This document shows positions 28,918 through 39,800 of a DNA stretch of 64,000 nt, piece after piece. This DNA comes from Anaerobiospirillum sp. NML120449 (lineage in GTDB: Bacteria > Pseudomonadota > Gammaproteobacteria > Enterobacterales > Succinivibrionaceae). The DNA is taken from contig NZ_JALKIL010000027.1 of the NCBI RefSeq assembly GCF_023051105.1, positions 1-64,000 on the forward strand, given 5' to 3'. Under the pieces are notes generated by a model, which worked only from the letters and a program-made list of their open reading frames with translations, was not told where the DNA came from and did no database searches. The position numbers and the translations under genes were made by a program. Numbering within the stretch: the stretch's first letter is position 1; each line of letters starts with the position of its first letter.

Positions 28918-30010
28918 TCACCAGCCCCTGTCTGACACCAGCGCCACTGATGCCTCCGGCCACAGCTCAAATGCCGGGGGCCAACCTCATCTGCAAAGCA
29001 TTATCAGGCCCGTAAACAACGCAGAGCTGTCCAGCCATGCAAGCCACGCTGGTCACCACATCCGGGCTGATCAAAGTGCCGGAACAGGCCATACGGTCAC
29101 ATACAGCAATGATTTGAGCTGCTTTAACAACAACCTTGCCTGCCCTCATTGCGGTCAGGGACAGTGTCGCTGCCCAACCAGACTGGCTGGCAACTGCCCG
29201 GCAGTTGCTGTGCGCCGTGACCACTACAATGGTCGAGCCTTTATGTGGGCCAGCAGTATTTACCTGGCAATAGCCGCTGTCACCGTTTTTGCCCTTACCA
29301 GCCGTGCTGAGGAAAAGCCTCTTGAGCTGGGCGGATCCACTGCCGTGATTGCCCTTGACCAGTTTGGAGACCATGCTCAGGCCAATATCCCGAACATGGC
29401 ACCACCAGCACCGCAGCAACCAGAGCCGGAACCAGAACCTTTTAAGGATCCTGAGCCAGAGAAAAAGCCAGAGCCAGAGGTCAAAAAGCTCACCGAAGAG
29501 CCGCATGCAGCACCGCCAGTTAAAAAGGAACGTGAGCGCAAGGTCAGGCCTGAACACAAAGTAAAACCGGAGCCTAAAGAGCGCCCTCAAGAAAAGAGGG
29601 AGCATCCGCAGCGCAAAGAGCGTGAGCATAAAGCCGAGCGTCGTGACCACAGCGCTGCCCATCCTCACCAGGCATCAGGCGGACGTAGAGGCGGATCCCC
29701 TCAGGCCGGAAAGGTAATGGTGTTTGGCCGTGACAATCACCCGGTTCTATTAAAGATTAAGCAGGCTATCGACAGCAATCTGCTCTATCCGCGCCGTGCC
29801 CGCATGATGCGTGAAGAAGGAGCAGCCATTGTACAGTTTACCTGGACAAGTTCCGGCCAGCTGGAGCGTCTGCGACTGTTGCGTTCCACAGGCTCGCGTG
29901 AGCTTGATGAGGCTGCCGTGCAGACCATTATCCGTGCCAGCGCATCTTTCCCAAAGGTCAGCCACAACTTTACCCTGCGCCTGCCAATTCTCTTCCGCCT
30001 GACCGATTGA
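28880..30010 (+). CDS. tonB: TonB energy transducer
   Basis: TonB links the ExbB/ExbD proton channel to the receptor at 25468. Features: one membrane anchor (WASSIYLAIAAVTVFALTS), then a long Pro/Glu/Lys periplasmic spacer (QPEPEPEPFKDPEPEKKPEPEV and a Lys/Arg/His-rich stretch), then a C-terminal TonB domain with LLYPRRARMMREEG, VQFTWTSSGQLERLRLLRSTGSRELDEAAV and a final PILFRLTD. The start is uncertain. ATG 28880 overlaps exbD by 38 bases and gives 376 residues with a 110-residue cytoplasmic N-terminus holding CPHCGQGQCRC. A GTG at 29210 gives 266 residues and a normal short Arg-rich start (RRDHYNGRAFMW). Either is possible; the overlap favours coding from 28880, the usual TonB length favours 29210. 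Confidence 0.9.
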   Translation: MRTSPLPPSKKADHQPLSDTSATDASGHSSNAGGQPHLQSIIRPVNNAELSSHASHAGHHIRADQSAGTGHTVTYSNDLSCFNNNLACPHCGQGQCRCPTRLAGNCPAVAVRRDHYNGRAFMWASSIYLAIAAVTVFALTSRAEEKPLELGGSTAVIALDQFGDHAQANIPNMAPPAPQQPEPEPEPFKDPEPEKKPEPEVKKLTEEPHAAPPVKKERERKVRPEHKVKPEPKERPQEKREHPQRKEREHKAERRDHSAAHPHQASGGRRGGSPQAGKVMVFGRDNHPVLLKIKQAIDSNLLYPRRARMMREEGAAIVQFTWTSSGQLERLRLLRSTGSRELDEAAVQTIIRASASFPKVSHNFTLRLPILFRLTD

Positions 30011-30110
30011 CCACCAGCCAGCCCGTATGCTGACTGGATGGCAGTCAGCCGGCAGTCAGGCTGGCACTCATGCGCTGCAGTGTGCTTATACACCATTCAA
30101 CATCAAAATT

Positions 30111-30149
30111 AATGTCCGTTCAGCTGCATCAGGCTGTACGGACATTTTT
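30111..30149 (+). terminator. Terminator of the exbB-exbD-tonB unit
   Basis: AATGTCCGT (30111-30119) pairs with ACGGACATT (30138-30146), followed by TTT. It sits 100 bases after the tonB stop. Confidence 0.75.
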
Positions 30150-30749
30150 GTCTCCAGCCCTGCTTTCCCATAGCAATTAACCCATACGCTTTACAAAATA
30201 TAATACATCACATTGCGCCAAAGACCCATCATTTCACTTTCTAAAGCGACAACGTTTGTGAAATTCATTGCAATTAAGATCTTTCATTACAAAATGTTAT
30301 ATCAAGTATTTATAACCTTTTAGATTTATAAAGCTTTTTGCTTGCAGTTGCAGGAATATCAGGTCAGTGCTCGCGATGTAATCTATCCTCCAGCATAAGT
30401 CCCATGACAAACACGCCTCATAGCTGCAGCAGAGCTGTAAGTGCCTGACCTTGCCATGATAATGCCCCGATTTAAGCAGCTATGCACATCAATGTGAGCT
30501 TTTCAACAGAGTTTTGTTAAGAATATGTTCACAATTGTTAAGAAAATGGTCGCTTACGCTTTTATGCCTGTCACTACTTGCTGCACACAAATGGCCTGTA
30601 TATGCGCTTTTCTCACAATAATTTCAGTCTCACGTAATGTTAACCCTGACTTAACATGGATTTAACATTCAACCCCCACAATAACACCACTAAAAGCAAC
30701 TAGATATGTTAATCATAGACATTGTCTGTTGTTAGTGATGTATTGTTTT
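30150..30749. other. AT-rich gap with spaced direct repeats
   Basis: No gene supported. TTGTTAAGAA occurs at 30514-30523 and 30535-30544, exactly 21 bp apart (two helical turns), with TATGTTCACAA between. Several TTAACAT copies follow around 30640-30670. This could be the control region of the RNA candidate downstream. Confidence 0.45.
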
Positions 30750-30936
30750 AGGTCTTGTCCCTTTCCCTGGGACAAGTAATTCCTCAAAACTCCAGTTTCC
30801 GAGCGGCCCGGCAGCAAGGCGTAAGACCAGGGGCTTCTCACAAAAATCAACAACCAAATCAGGCCGGGGCATGCACAGCACAGCATCCCTTGCCACCAAA
30901 AAAGCCCATACTCAGGTAAGTAGGGGCTTTTTTTTT
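30750..30936 (+). ncRNA. Candidate structured RNA ending in an intrinsic terminator
   Basis: GGTCTT at about 30751-30756 pairs with AAGACC at about 30824-30829 and closes a domain that contains a clear hairpin (TTGTCCC, TTTCC loop, GGGACAA with one extra base). The domain is GC-rich inside an AT-rich gap and is followed about 70 bases later by a strong terminator. No known RNA family was recognised, and no protein gene follows on the + strand, so a cis-acting riboswitch is less likely than a stand-alone RNA. A minus-strand frame over the same region lacks a recognisable product. Confidence 0.4.
30898..30936 (+). terminator. Strong intrinsic terminator
   Basis: AAAAAAGCCC (30898-30907) pairs with GGGCTTTTTT (from 30924), followed by further T to about 30936. 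No + strand ORF ends upstream. Confidence 0.8.
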
Positions 30937-31017
30937 CACTTAAAATCCCCTCCCACCTAATTCTTACCTGAACAATCACCGGTCAAATGATTTGGTCCAG
31001 GACAGCCCTGTAAAAGC

Positions 31018-31055
31018 GAAAAAGGCCATAGATCACATGTTCTATGGCCTTTTTG
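31018..31055. terminator. Bidirectional terminator-like hairpin
   Basis: A 14-bp inverted repeat (AAAAAGGCCATAGA with its complement) surrounds TCACATGT. T-runs are present in both directions. On the minus strand it would end transcripts from the transposase at 31279-33348. Confidence 0.75.
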
Positions 31056-31133
31056 CGTACACCATGGTCCCCTGGAGTGGCTTTGATATGTACCCTGTAA
31101 GATATGGGCTGCCTGGGGCTCCTTTGCAGGGCC

Positions 31134-31213
31134 CCTTTGCTGGTTTAGCTTTGCCGGGCACCTTTGCCGGGCTCCTTTGCTGGTTTAGCTTTGCCGGGCA
31201 CATTTGGCTGGGG
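31134..31213. repeat. 40-bp direct repeat, two copies
   Basis: Two adjacent copies of a unit beginning CCTTTGCTGGTTTAGCTTTG (31134 and 31174) differ at a few positions near the end. Non-coding, just downstream of the transposase. Confidence 0.8.
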
Positions 31214-31278
31214 CTCCATGGTGCCAGGGGTATCCGGGGCCTGCCTGATGCAGGTATGCCTCCTCGCCATCAGATCAG

Positions 31279-33348
31279 TCAGAGCATTGATTTTGGCAGT
31301 GGTACGCCCAGCTTCTTAAGCAGCTTTGCCTGACTGGCTGGTACAGGATTACAAACGATACCGGCAGAGTACTGATCGACAACAATGCTGTCCAGACTGT
31401 CAAGAAAATCTCTGGTTGAGCGAAGCATATCACTGTATTTCACATCAACTCTGGCTCTGACATCAGCAATGTCATTGCTCATTGCAGATCTGAGGATAGC
31501 GGCAAGATACTGCAAGAAGATCCGGCCCTGCAGCTCACTGTCAGTCTCAAGCTCTGTTGTACAGCCTTCAGTGTGCTGCTTTACGTCCTGAATTGAGGTA
31601 TCAACCTGTGGACAGGACTCGTAAAGTGCAAGCACCATGGCACTGCTAAGGCTCAGGTCATTGGTAATCAGCACCCGGAAGCCATCATACCTTGTACCCT
31701 CCTCCATCCTTGATGATAAATACACAGGGGCTGTATCAGGCATACCCTCAACATACTTGCTCACGTCATAATCTGAGTACTTTTTGAGCAGACCCTTCTG
31801 GCGCTCTGTAAGCCTCTTTCCTCTCGTCACCGCACGGGTGAGTTCAATAAGCTCGTGATTCAGGTTCTTCACCGCATGGTGTTGAACTTCGCTGTCAAAG
31901 AACACGTGGTATCTGAGCACCTCACTGGCATGGCCGGATGCCTCCTTACCCTCTGCCCCAGCAGGTGCAGTGGCTGGTGGCACTGCTGATGCCGGTGCTG
32001 GTGCAGGTGCAGGCGCCGCATCACAGCTGTATGCCCTGGTATAAACTGCGTAGTGCATGGATTGAGAATCAAGCTCGATAAAAGTGCTGTTACCGCATAT
32101 ATTATCTTTAACAGCCTTGCTGATAACCTCCTGTACTGCTGCTCCTTCTCCTTTGTTGCAGTTGACTACAAAAGTATGACCACTACGCAAAAGCTCACCG
32201 ACAGCTTCATCAGAAGGACGACCTCGGTCCACAACAATGCAGGTTTTGCCTGAGGATACATTGCAGGTCTCAAGCTTCTTCATAATGCTTTGTAAAGCAC
32301 AATATTCACTGTCCTGACCGTCATAAAGCACGTAGAAAAAAGGAAATCCGCGCTTATCAGCATCACATACGAACTGTACATAAGGCTGATCCTTGAAAGA
32401 ACCATCCTTGCTGCTGTCCATTTCGCCAAACATGCCTTCATTGTTCTTGCGCTTAAATGAACATCCATCAACTGCTGCAATTATTCCTGAGTTCAAAACT
32501 CTCCCTGATTTCCCCTTGAAATATTCCTCGAGGAAGTTCTGGTGGAAGCAGTCAATGAATGCCTTATCAACATGATTGATGTATTTGAGAAAGCTGCTGC
32601 GTCTTCCTGAAACACAATCGGCTACAGCGTGGTCGGAGCAGAAATTTGGCAGGCCCTCACAAGTGCTCTCACCTGAAACAATCATGTTGTAGACCACAGT
32701 CTCAATGTGATTAGCACCATGCAATGCATCTTTTGTCCTGACTTTACATATCTGCTCAAAGGCCTTTACCAGAGCTGCTCTTACACCTGTTTTAAATGAC
32801 AGGTGATCAAGATAGAGCACTGATCCGGCCATCTTTGTACATATTTGGCTGCCATCAGTATCAGTAAGGGTCTTGTTGTTCAGAACTTTGCGCTTTGCTT
32901 CAAACGAAGATTCAAAACCGTCTGATGGATAAGTACCGACTGGTGCACCGTCTGCGCTCCTGGTCACCCTGCCGCTGTCATCAAGCTCATAGCCGTGATG
33001 CCCTATAAGTGCGGATATCTGCTCTCGATCTGACTTATTGTCTGCAGTCTGACCGGAAATCCTGGTACAGGTCAATGTTCCATCCGGGTTGCGGACAACA
33101 ATGTAGTCTCTGAGCTCAGGATGACTGTCGAGGAACTCCTCATAGAAGTAGATAACTCCGCTATCCCCGCCGCCAATAATCTTGCCTACAGTTTTGCGGT
33201 TAATCGTGCGTGAGCGTCCTTTCCTGATGACGTTTCCGTCAGCATCTTTGACGGCTGGCTCCCATATTCCAGTGTAGGTAAAAACATAGGTGTAGTCCTT
33301 GTTCTTGTGGAGCTTAAGTGGGGGCATGGCTACAGGAGAGACTGTCAT
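31279..33348 (-). CDS. Intact IS1634/IS4-type DDE transposase, 689 residues
   Basis: A full-length frame with AAGGA six bases before ATG 33348. The catalytic pattern fits the IS4 superfamily, IS1634 type: first Asp in AAVDGCSF (about residue 293), second in CIVVDRGRPSDEA (about 374) and Glu in LALYESCPQVDTSIQDVKQ (about 574), followed by LQGRIFLQYLAAILRS. The N-terminus (DYTYVFTYTGIWEPAVKDADGNV) is the usual IS1634 start. Residues about 450-475 are an Ala/Pro-rich insert (APAPAPAPASAVPPA) in the spacer between the second Asp and the Glu; such inserts occur throughout this window. At 689 residues it is longer than most family members (500-600). No convincing terminal inverted repeats or target duplication were found around it, so it may be a lone copy or a captured transposase. 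Confidence 0.85.
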   Translation of the reverse strand: MTVSPVAMPPLKLHKNKDYTYVFTYTGIWEPAVKDADGNVIRKGRSRTINRKTVGKIIGGGDSGVIYFYEEFLDSHPELRDYIVVRNPDGTLTCTRISGQTADNKSDREQISALIGHHGYELDDSGRVTRSADGAPVGTYPSDGFESSFEAKRKVLNNKTLTDTDGSQICTKMAGSVLYLDHLSFKTGVRAALVKAFEQICKVRTKDALHGANHIETVVYNMIVSGESTCEGLPNFCSDHAVADCVSGRRSSFLKYINHVDKAFIDCFHQNFLEEYFKGKSGRVLNSGIIAAVDGCSFKRKNNEGMFGEMDSSKDGSFKDQPYVQFVCDADKRGFPFFYVLYDGQDSEYCALQSIMKKLETCNVSSGKTCIVVDRGRPSDEAVGELLRSGHTFVVNCNKGEGAAVQEVISKAVKDNICGNSTFIELDSQSMHYAVYTRAYSCDAAPAPAPAPASAVPPATAPAGAEGKEASGHASEVLRYHVFFDSEVQHHAVKNLNHELIELTRAVTRGKRLTERQKGLLKKYSDYDVSKYVEGMPDTAPVYLSSRMEEGTRYDGFRVLITNDLSLSSAMVLALYESCPQVDTSIQDVKQHTEGCTTELETDSELQGRIFLQYLAAILRSAMSNDIADVRARVDVKYSDMLRSTRDFLDSLDSIVVDQYSAGIVCNPVPASQAKLLKKLGVPLPKSML

Positions 33349-33373
33349 ATAAAATCCTTGACTGATAATTAAC

Positions 33374-33407
33374 TTATCGTTATTTCAATGAATTATCGTT
33401 CAATGAA
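33374..33407. repeat. Direct repeat upstream of the transposase
   Basis: TTATCGTT-ATTT-CAATGAA (33374-33392) is followed at once by TTATCGTT-CAATGAA (33393-33407). It lies 25-60 bases upstream of the minus-strand start, so it overlaps the probable promoter and may be a transposase- or repressor-binding site. Confidence 0.6.
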
Positions 33408-33844
33408 TAAGTACTGTTTCAGACTAATTTTACTGTAAAGCAGTGCAATTTGGCCAAAGAAACTGCGACTGGTCAAGCTGACAGTGACAGGACTCGTAAA
33501 TCCATGCCTGCAGACCACTCCCCCAGAACAATCGACACACTCCAGCCCCCACTGCCTCATCGGATAAGCCTCATAATCAAGCCTGCAACCAGTGACTTCA
33601 GCTGTCCTTAAGCTGTTATTAAAGCACAACGCGCTCTGGTTACCTGATTACAGGTACGCCCTGTCTGCACAGCCATCAAGGCAGCGGCCCGAGCTCTCCT
33701 GTACCCTTACCGCCTCAACAGAACTGCGTTCCTCCGTCTGCGATCAAAACCACAGCCCCATTAAGTCAAAAGGCACCATCCGATAAGGGATGATGCCTTT
33801 TAATCCATATGACCTGCGAAGCTGATGCCCTGCAGGTGAAACTG
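33408..33844. other. Gap with a terminator hairpin
   Basis: No gene supported. Holds the hairpin at 33768-33802 that should end the AAA-ATPase-like gene on the minus strand. Confidence 0.5.
33768..33802 (-). terminator. Terminator of the giant AAA-ATPase-like gene
   Basis: AAAAGGCACCATCC and GGATGATGCCTTTT form a 14-bp stem with one mismatch. It is 43 bases beyond the minus-strand stop at 33845; the minus strand continues with TTTTGACTT. Confidence 0.65.
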
Positions 33845-36800
33845 TTAGTCCTTCTTGCTGCGACGGGCAGTGGTCTTTACCCTGGCGGTACCAGATTCAG
33901 CCCTGGCCTTTGCTGCTGCCTTAGGAGCAGCCTTACGGGCTGGCTTTGCCTTGGCCTTAGCCTCTGGCTTATCCTCCGCTGCAGCTGCGGTTGCTTGTGC
34001 TGCCTTAGACTTAGACGCTGCAGTCTTGCGGGCTGGCTTTGCCTTGGCCTTCGCCTCTGGCTTGTCCTCGGCTGCGGCATCTGCTGCTGTTGCAGCCCTG
34101 GCCTTTGCTGCCGCCTTAGGAGCAGCCTTACGGGCTGGCTTTGCCTTGGCCTTAGCCTCTGGCTTGTCCTCGGCTGCGGCATCTGCTGCTGTTGCAGCCC
34201 TGGCCTTTGCTGCCGCCTTAGGAGCAGTCTTGCGGGCTGGCTTGGCCTCTGGCTTTGCCTTAGCCTCTGGCTTTGCCTTGGCCTCAGGCTTATCACCGGC
34301 TGCGGAAGCTGTTGCTTCTGCTGCCCTGGCTCTGGTGATGGCCTTGCGACGGGCGCGTGGCTTTGCCGGGACGGCTGCATCATTGCCTGGGAGGGCGGCT
34401 GCATCGTCGCCGGAGAGGGCAGCGTTGGCTGCGGCGTTGGCGACGGCCTCGGCAGCGGCGGCGTCAGCAGCATCAGCTACAGGGTCAGCCTCAAGGGAGA
34501 CATCATGGCCAGGCTGCTCCAGAGCGGCCTGACTGCCCCTGTTCTCGCCAGCCATCATCTCCTCATAATTGAGGTACTGACCCTTTGGATCTCCATCGTC
34601 TATGTTGCATAACTCAACCAGCGAGCAGTCGCCAAAGTCGTTTTTAACCACCATGGACACTCTTGAAGTGATGTAGGAGGCGGCAAAGGTACGAGGCTGG
34701 CGCAGTACGGCTGCCAGCGGGTTGCGAACGCGGGCAAGCTTCTTACGGGTCTCGGTGACTACCTGAGGCAGCTGTCCTGATGAAGAGGCAACTCCGATTT
34801 CAAGCACAATAGCTGAATGATTGTCATAAATAGTCAGATTGTTGTGCTCATTGACATTAATGCCACTGTTATACGGATCAGCCATCAGCGCAAAGAGATT
34901 GAGGCTGGAGAGCATGCGCTCATGCTCGCCAAACTGACGTTCAATTGGGCGTATGCTCATAAAGAATGGTGCCGGAGCACTCTCATCAAGCTTCTTCTTC
35001 ATCAGGCCAGGATGACTGCTTTCCATACGCTTGATAAGGTCGGTAACAGCCTCCAGAATCTCAAGCTCCAGCTCGCTGTCACCATTCTCATGAGCCAGAA
35101 GCATAATGCGACGCATGGTGATTGCCTTGCCCACTGAGTCAGGTACAGAAAGTGCGGACTTAAAGAGCTTACGCAGCGCTGTACTTTCCCTGGTGGCTGT
35201 GCCATCCGGGCTGACAGACTGGCTGCCAGCACGGCTGCCCGACGCGTTGTCAGATGCTGCGCCGTACTGCAGGCCGGCAGCATCTTCCTGGGCTGAGGAG
35301 ACACTTCTGACTGGTCGTCCTCTTGCGCTGGTAATACCTTTGCCGGCCGCTTTTCTGGCCCGCTCTCCAGCCCTTGAGGTCACGCCTTCCTGTACCTTGC
35401 CAAGGGCCGCGTTCAGACGTGCACTCATGTCGCTGTTCTGGCCTTTCATGAGCTGCTGCATGGTATAGACGCCAAAAGCAGTCACGTTTATCAGACGCTG
35501 CTCAGAAGACATGGCCATAATTGATGAAATGATGCTGCGGGCCTCATGAGTACTTCTGGTGCGGGAAATGTACTGAATCTGATCAATCAGTACCGAGGTC
35601 AGATCGTTATAATCTGCCCAGCCCGGACCGCCTTTGACCTCATTGCCCTTAGCGTCAATACGGGCAATGGCCTCATCGGCCACCTTTACCGCATTAGTAA
35701 GACCTTTTTCATAGGCCAGCTGACTGAGTCGGGCCAGCTCATCGCGCTTTTCACGACAGTCAGGTGCCACAATGACCAGCTTTAACTGATTGAGTATGTT
35801 CACATAACTGCGGTAATCAATGATCACAGACGGATCTTTAACATCGCGACTCCTGTTGATCATTGATACTATGCTTTCCACGCGCACAGCATGACCTTCA
35901 TTGTCAGCAGCCGGTATTGTAAGTCCTGCAGGACGGGCTGCCGGGCCCTCAGCAAGCAGATTCTGACTTTCAGTGAGCTTGCGGGTAAGGCTGTGCTTCC
36001 ACAATGAACGGGCATCGCTCTCTGAAAGCTTCTGCAGGTTCATAATGGTACGAGCTGACGGCTTTTTGATGAATTTGACTGCAAGATTGCCAAAGTCATC
36101 AATTTTGCAGCAGTCCTGGTCGTTCTGCTCGTTTTCCTCAGTATCATCGGAGGACACCAGATTCTGAGCAGAGCCGATTTTGAGGCTGCTGTCAGCCGGA
36201 GTAATGTTTACCTCATTGCCTTTGCTGCCACCGGCGCGCTGAGCGCTCTGTGATGAGTCAAGTTCAGCACTTTCAGCACTGCTGAGCACCTTGTCAGAGT
36301 TTTCATCATCTACCATGGCGCTGCCAGTCTCGGCAGGATCACGAGGAATACGTATTACCTGAGCGCCACCTGATTCAGCCCCCATTTGTGCATCTACAGC
36401 ATTCATGAAGGCATCAGCTGACTTCATACCCTCCTCAAGCAGCTGCTCCAGGGTCTTTTCCTCATTGGCGCTCTTTTCCAGCTCGGAGCGCTCATGCTCA
36501 CTGCGACCACGCAGCTTCTGACGAATACGCTCACGCAACTTGCTGATACGGCGGCTGCGCTCGCTCTGATCCTCAGGATCACTGCCCTGAGCATCTGCAC
36601 CGTCTGGATCGCTGATATCGCTGACACCGTTATCACCAGTACGGTCAATAACATCCATGCCGCTGGAGAGGGCGGCATCACGTACCATCTCATCTATTTC
36701 GAAGTCAATATCGTCCGTCAGTTCATCCGGAGATTTATCATCCCCGTAATCACCGTATCCGGAACCTGCGGCTCTGGTGGAGGTCGCACCGGTCCTGCTC

Positions 36801-39800
36801 CTGCCTGAAGCTCCTGATGAAGCTGATCTGCCAGGTCTGTTTCTGGAAGAGCCAGCTTTCTCACCACTGTGCTCGCCGTCATATCCATATTCACCGCCGA
36901 TGTCATCGGCAGCTGACTCTTCGATAACAGCTACAACAGCCTCCTGCTCATCACTGCCTGCCCCGGCACGACGCTTTGCTGCACGGGCAGCAAGCAGGCG
37001 TCGAATATCCTTAATATCAGGACGGGATCGTGGGGCGGCAGCATTGCCCTGAGCCGCATCTGATGGGGATACGTCAGAAGATGCAGACGCGCCAGCTGAT
37101 GCGAATGCATCAGCTGATGCGGATAAGTCTGCGGTTGTGTCATCGTCCTGCTCACTGGCATTGCCTGGCAGGTGCTGATCCTTTTGGGCACTTACGGCTA
37201 CACCTGAAGAATCAGATGGCGCAGCATGATGAACCGGGGTGGATGCAGCATCATCATGGTCAGCTGGCTCGTGCTTCTGCGACTGCTGAGCTGAACCCTG
37301 TTCATCAAGATCGTAATCTGCCAGAGGATCAATAAAGAGATCGTTGTTTGTGAGCGCTGCATTACGTGCAGCGAGGATTTCGGCTGTCTCTTTGGTGGCA
37401 AGGGCAGTGAATTTATCGAGATCGATATCACTGTCAAGATCCTCAAGGCCATTTAATCTGGCACGTCTGAGCATCTCGTCGCGCATCAGCGGGTAGCCGG
37501 TACCTGTTGCCATGGTGCCGGACTTTTCATGATGCATCTGCATCCACAGCATCAATGCCGCAGCCAGAGTGCCTGGGGTAAGTTCCTCCCTGAGGACACT
37601 GGCATCAAAGGAGCTGACCACCTCATGGAAGAGCTGCAGCATGCCTTTATGGTCGTATGGGAAGAAAGTGTCGTCAGCCAGAGGATCAACACGGGTGATA
37701 TTGCCATTTCCATTGAAGAAATGGTTCACAATCAGGGTCTTAAAGCCATGGTAGACCTCAAAGGACGGCATACAGGTGTATGTGTCTTTGATATGGTAGC
37801 GTGCTGAGGTCAGGTAGCCCATGAAAAAGAGCATGGCAGGCAGAGGAATACCCCTGCCGCCCTGAGCCAGAGCTTCATTGTCATTAGCACGGCGCAGCTG
37901 AGCTGTGCTTTCGTAGTCGTTGGCCAGTCCTGACTCCTGATCACGGTTGTCATCGAGCATCATGGACGGCTCATCAGAGACAGTAGCAGTGCTGGCTGCC
38001 GAGACCGGCTGATCCTTAACAAAGGCACCGTCATCGGCAAAGGTAACATTGGCCAGAGACTCGCCAATACTTAAGGCCATGTCTCTGGTGCTCTCTTCCA
38101 TGCTTTCGGCATCATCATCAGATGCAAAGTTTTTGTAGCGCTCAGGGAAGAACTCTTTGACAAAACGACGGAAGGTGGCTGGCTTGAGCACACGCTGCAT
38201 AATGGCCAGCAGACGATCCATGTCCACATCAGGATGAGCGCTGAGCAGGGCCTGAATCTTCCTGTGCATGTCATCGGCCACCTCATCATCATTATCATCC
38301 GCAGGAACTGTGTTCAGTCCCTCATCATTAATGAGTACAGGCATGATGCAGCCTTCGATTAACAGACGAATGCCACCCTTGAAGATGCGCTCAAGCTGCA
38401 CGAAGAGCTGCTCATCAGTAAGACGGCAGGCCTTGCACAGGGCTGAGAAATTGATAGTTGAGTGCTCAAACCAGTACAGACGGAAGCCGTTTTCCGGCTT
38501 TCTCAGGAAGTTGATTACCGAAACAGGGTTGAGAACTGTACAGATGTGATCAAAGGAGTAATTGCCGTAGTAGTACTTGAGGCGACGGATCATGCTCTCA
38601 TAATCAAATGGAGGTGGTGATCCGGCGGCAATGAACTCATTGTTCATGGCCGTTACGGCGCGATCAATGAAAGGACGGAACTGCTCTGAGCGCAGATCCT
38701 CCTCGGTGACACCCAGAAGTCCAGAGCTTTCCTTGCCATAGCAGAAAGAGCGTGACAGAGGCAGGTACTTCATCAGTGGCGGGTATTCCTCAGTGGCCTC
38801 ACGATAGTCCATGGCGGCTGTTCCGGTCACGAGAATGTGGCGGAAGATCTTGCGGTTGCGGCCCAGCAGGTTGAGGAATGCGCCAATGAAGCGGGTACGG
38901 TAGTTGTACAGACGTGGCTCATCAAGTGCCGCCATCAGAGGGGCATCGAAGTTTTCAATGATGAGCACGCGGGAGTTCTGACGGCAGCGGGTCAGCAGCT
39001 GATTGATATTTACAAAAGAGGCTCTTTCGGTGCAGCGGCTGAGCATGGCACCGAAGTTTTCCATATCGCCCTGACTGGTGCTGCCAGCAGAGCCGCCTGG
39101 CAGGTGGTCAGCCATAATCGCACCGGATGGACCACGGTCTTCGCGGGTAATCTGTTCATAGAGCAGGCTGTAAAGTGATGAGCCGAAAATATAGAGATCA
39201 TCGCCATCCTCACCGGCCTCAGAGCCGTCAGGATTGTTCTCTGCATCAGCAGAGCCGGCCCCCGGAACAGACGAGTTGAGAATGCGGCGCTCTGCAGACA
39301 TCTGGCTGGAGCTGTCGGCGTCACTGCCTGTGTCAGCTGAAGAGTCCATAAGGCCCTCGGCCTGAGCATCCTCACCTGAATACATGAAAGGAGGCTGCAG
39401 ATTGTCAGGGTCGTCACTTACAGGACGGAAATCGTCATTGGCATGAGCTGACAGCTGAGAGGCGGCATAGCCCTCATTAACAGCCTTGTCATGCAGAGAC
39501 TGGCTGAAACTTTCATGGACCAGTACGGAGCGCTCAGGTACAGCACGGGCAATACGGGCAAAATCAAGGCGCACTACCCTGCAGTACGGTTCAGTCCAGC
39601 TGTCACAGGCAGCTGCGCCCTTCAGGCGCTCAAAGTCGTGGGTAAACAGAGCCTCAAGAGTGTCGCAGAAAATGCGCTTGCCAAAGCCACGAGGACGCAT
39701 CAGGTAATCGCAGCGGCTTACTCCTGAGCAGTACAGATTCTTAATCTGCATGGTTCTGTCGATATACAGACCCTCAGCAATAAGCTGCTCCAGAGTCTGC

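Noticed and set aside
30713..30979. An 88-residue minus-strand frame over the candidate structured RNA
   Set aside because: It crosses a strong + strand terminator and has no recognisable product or ribosome site.
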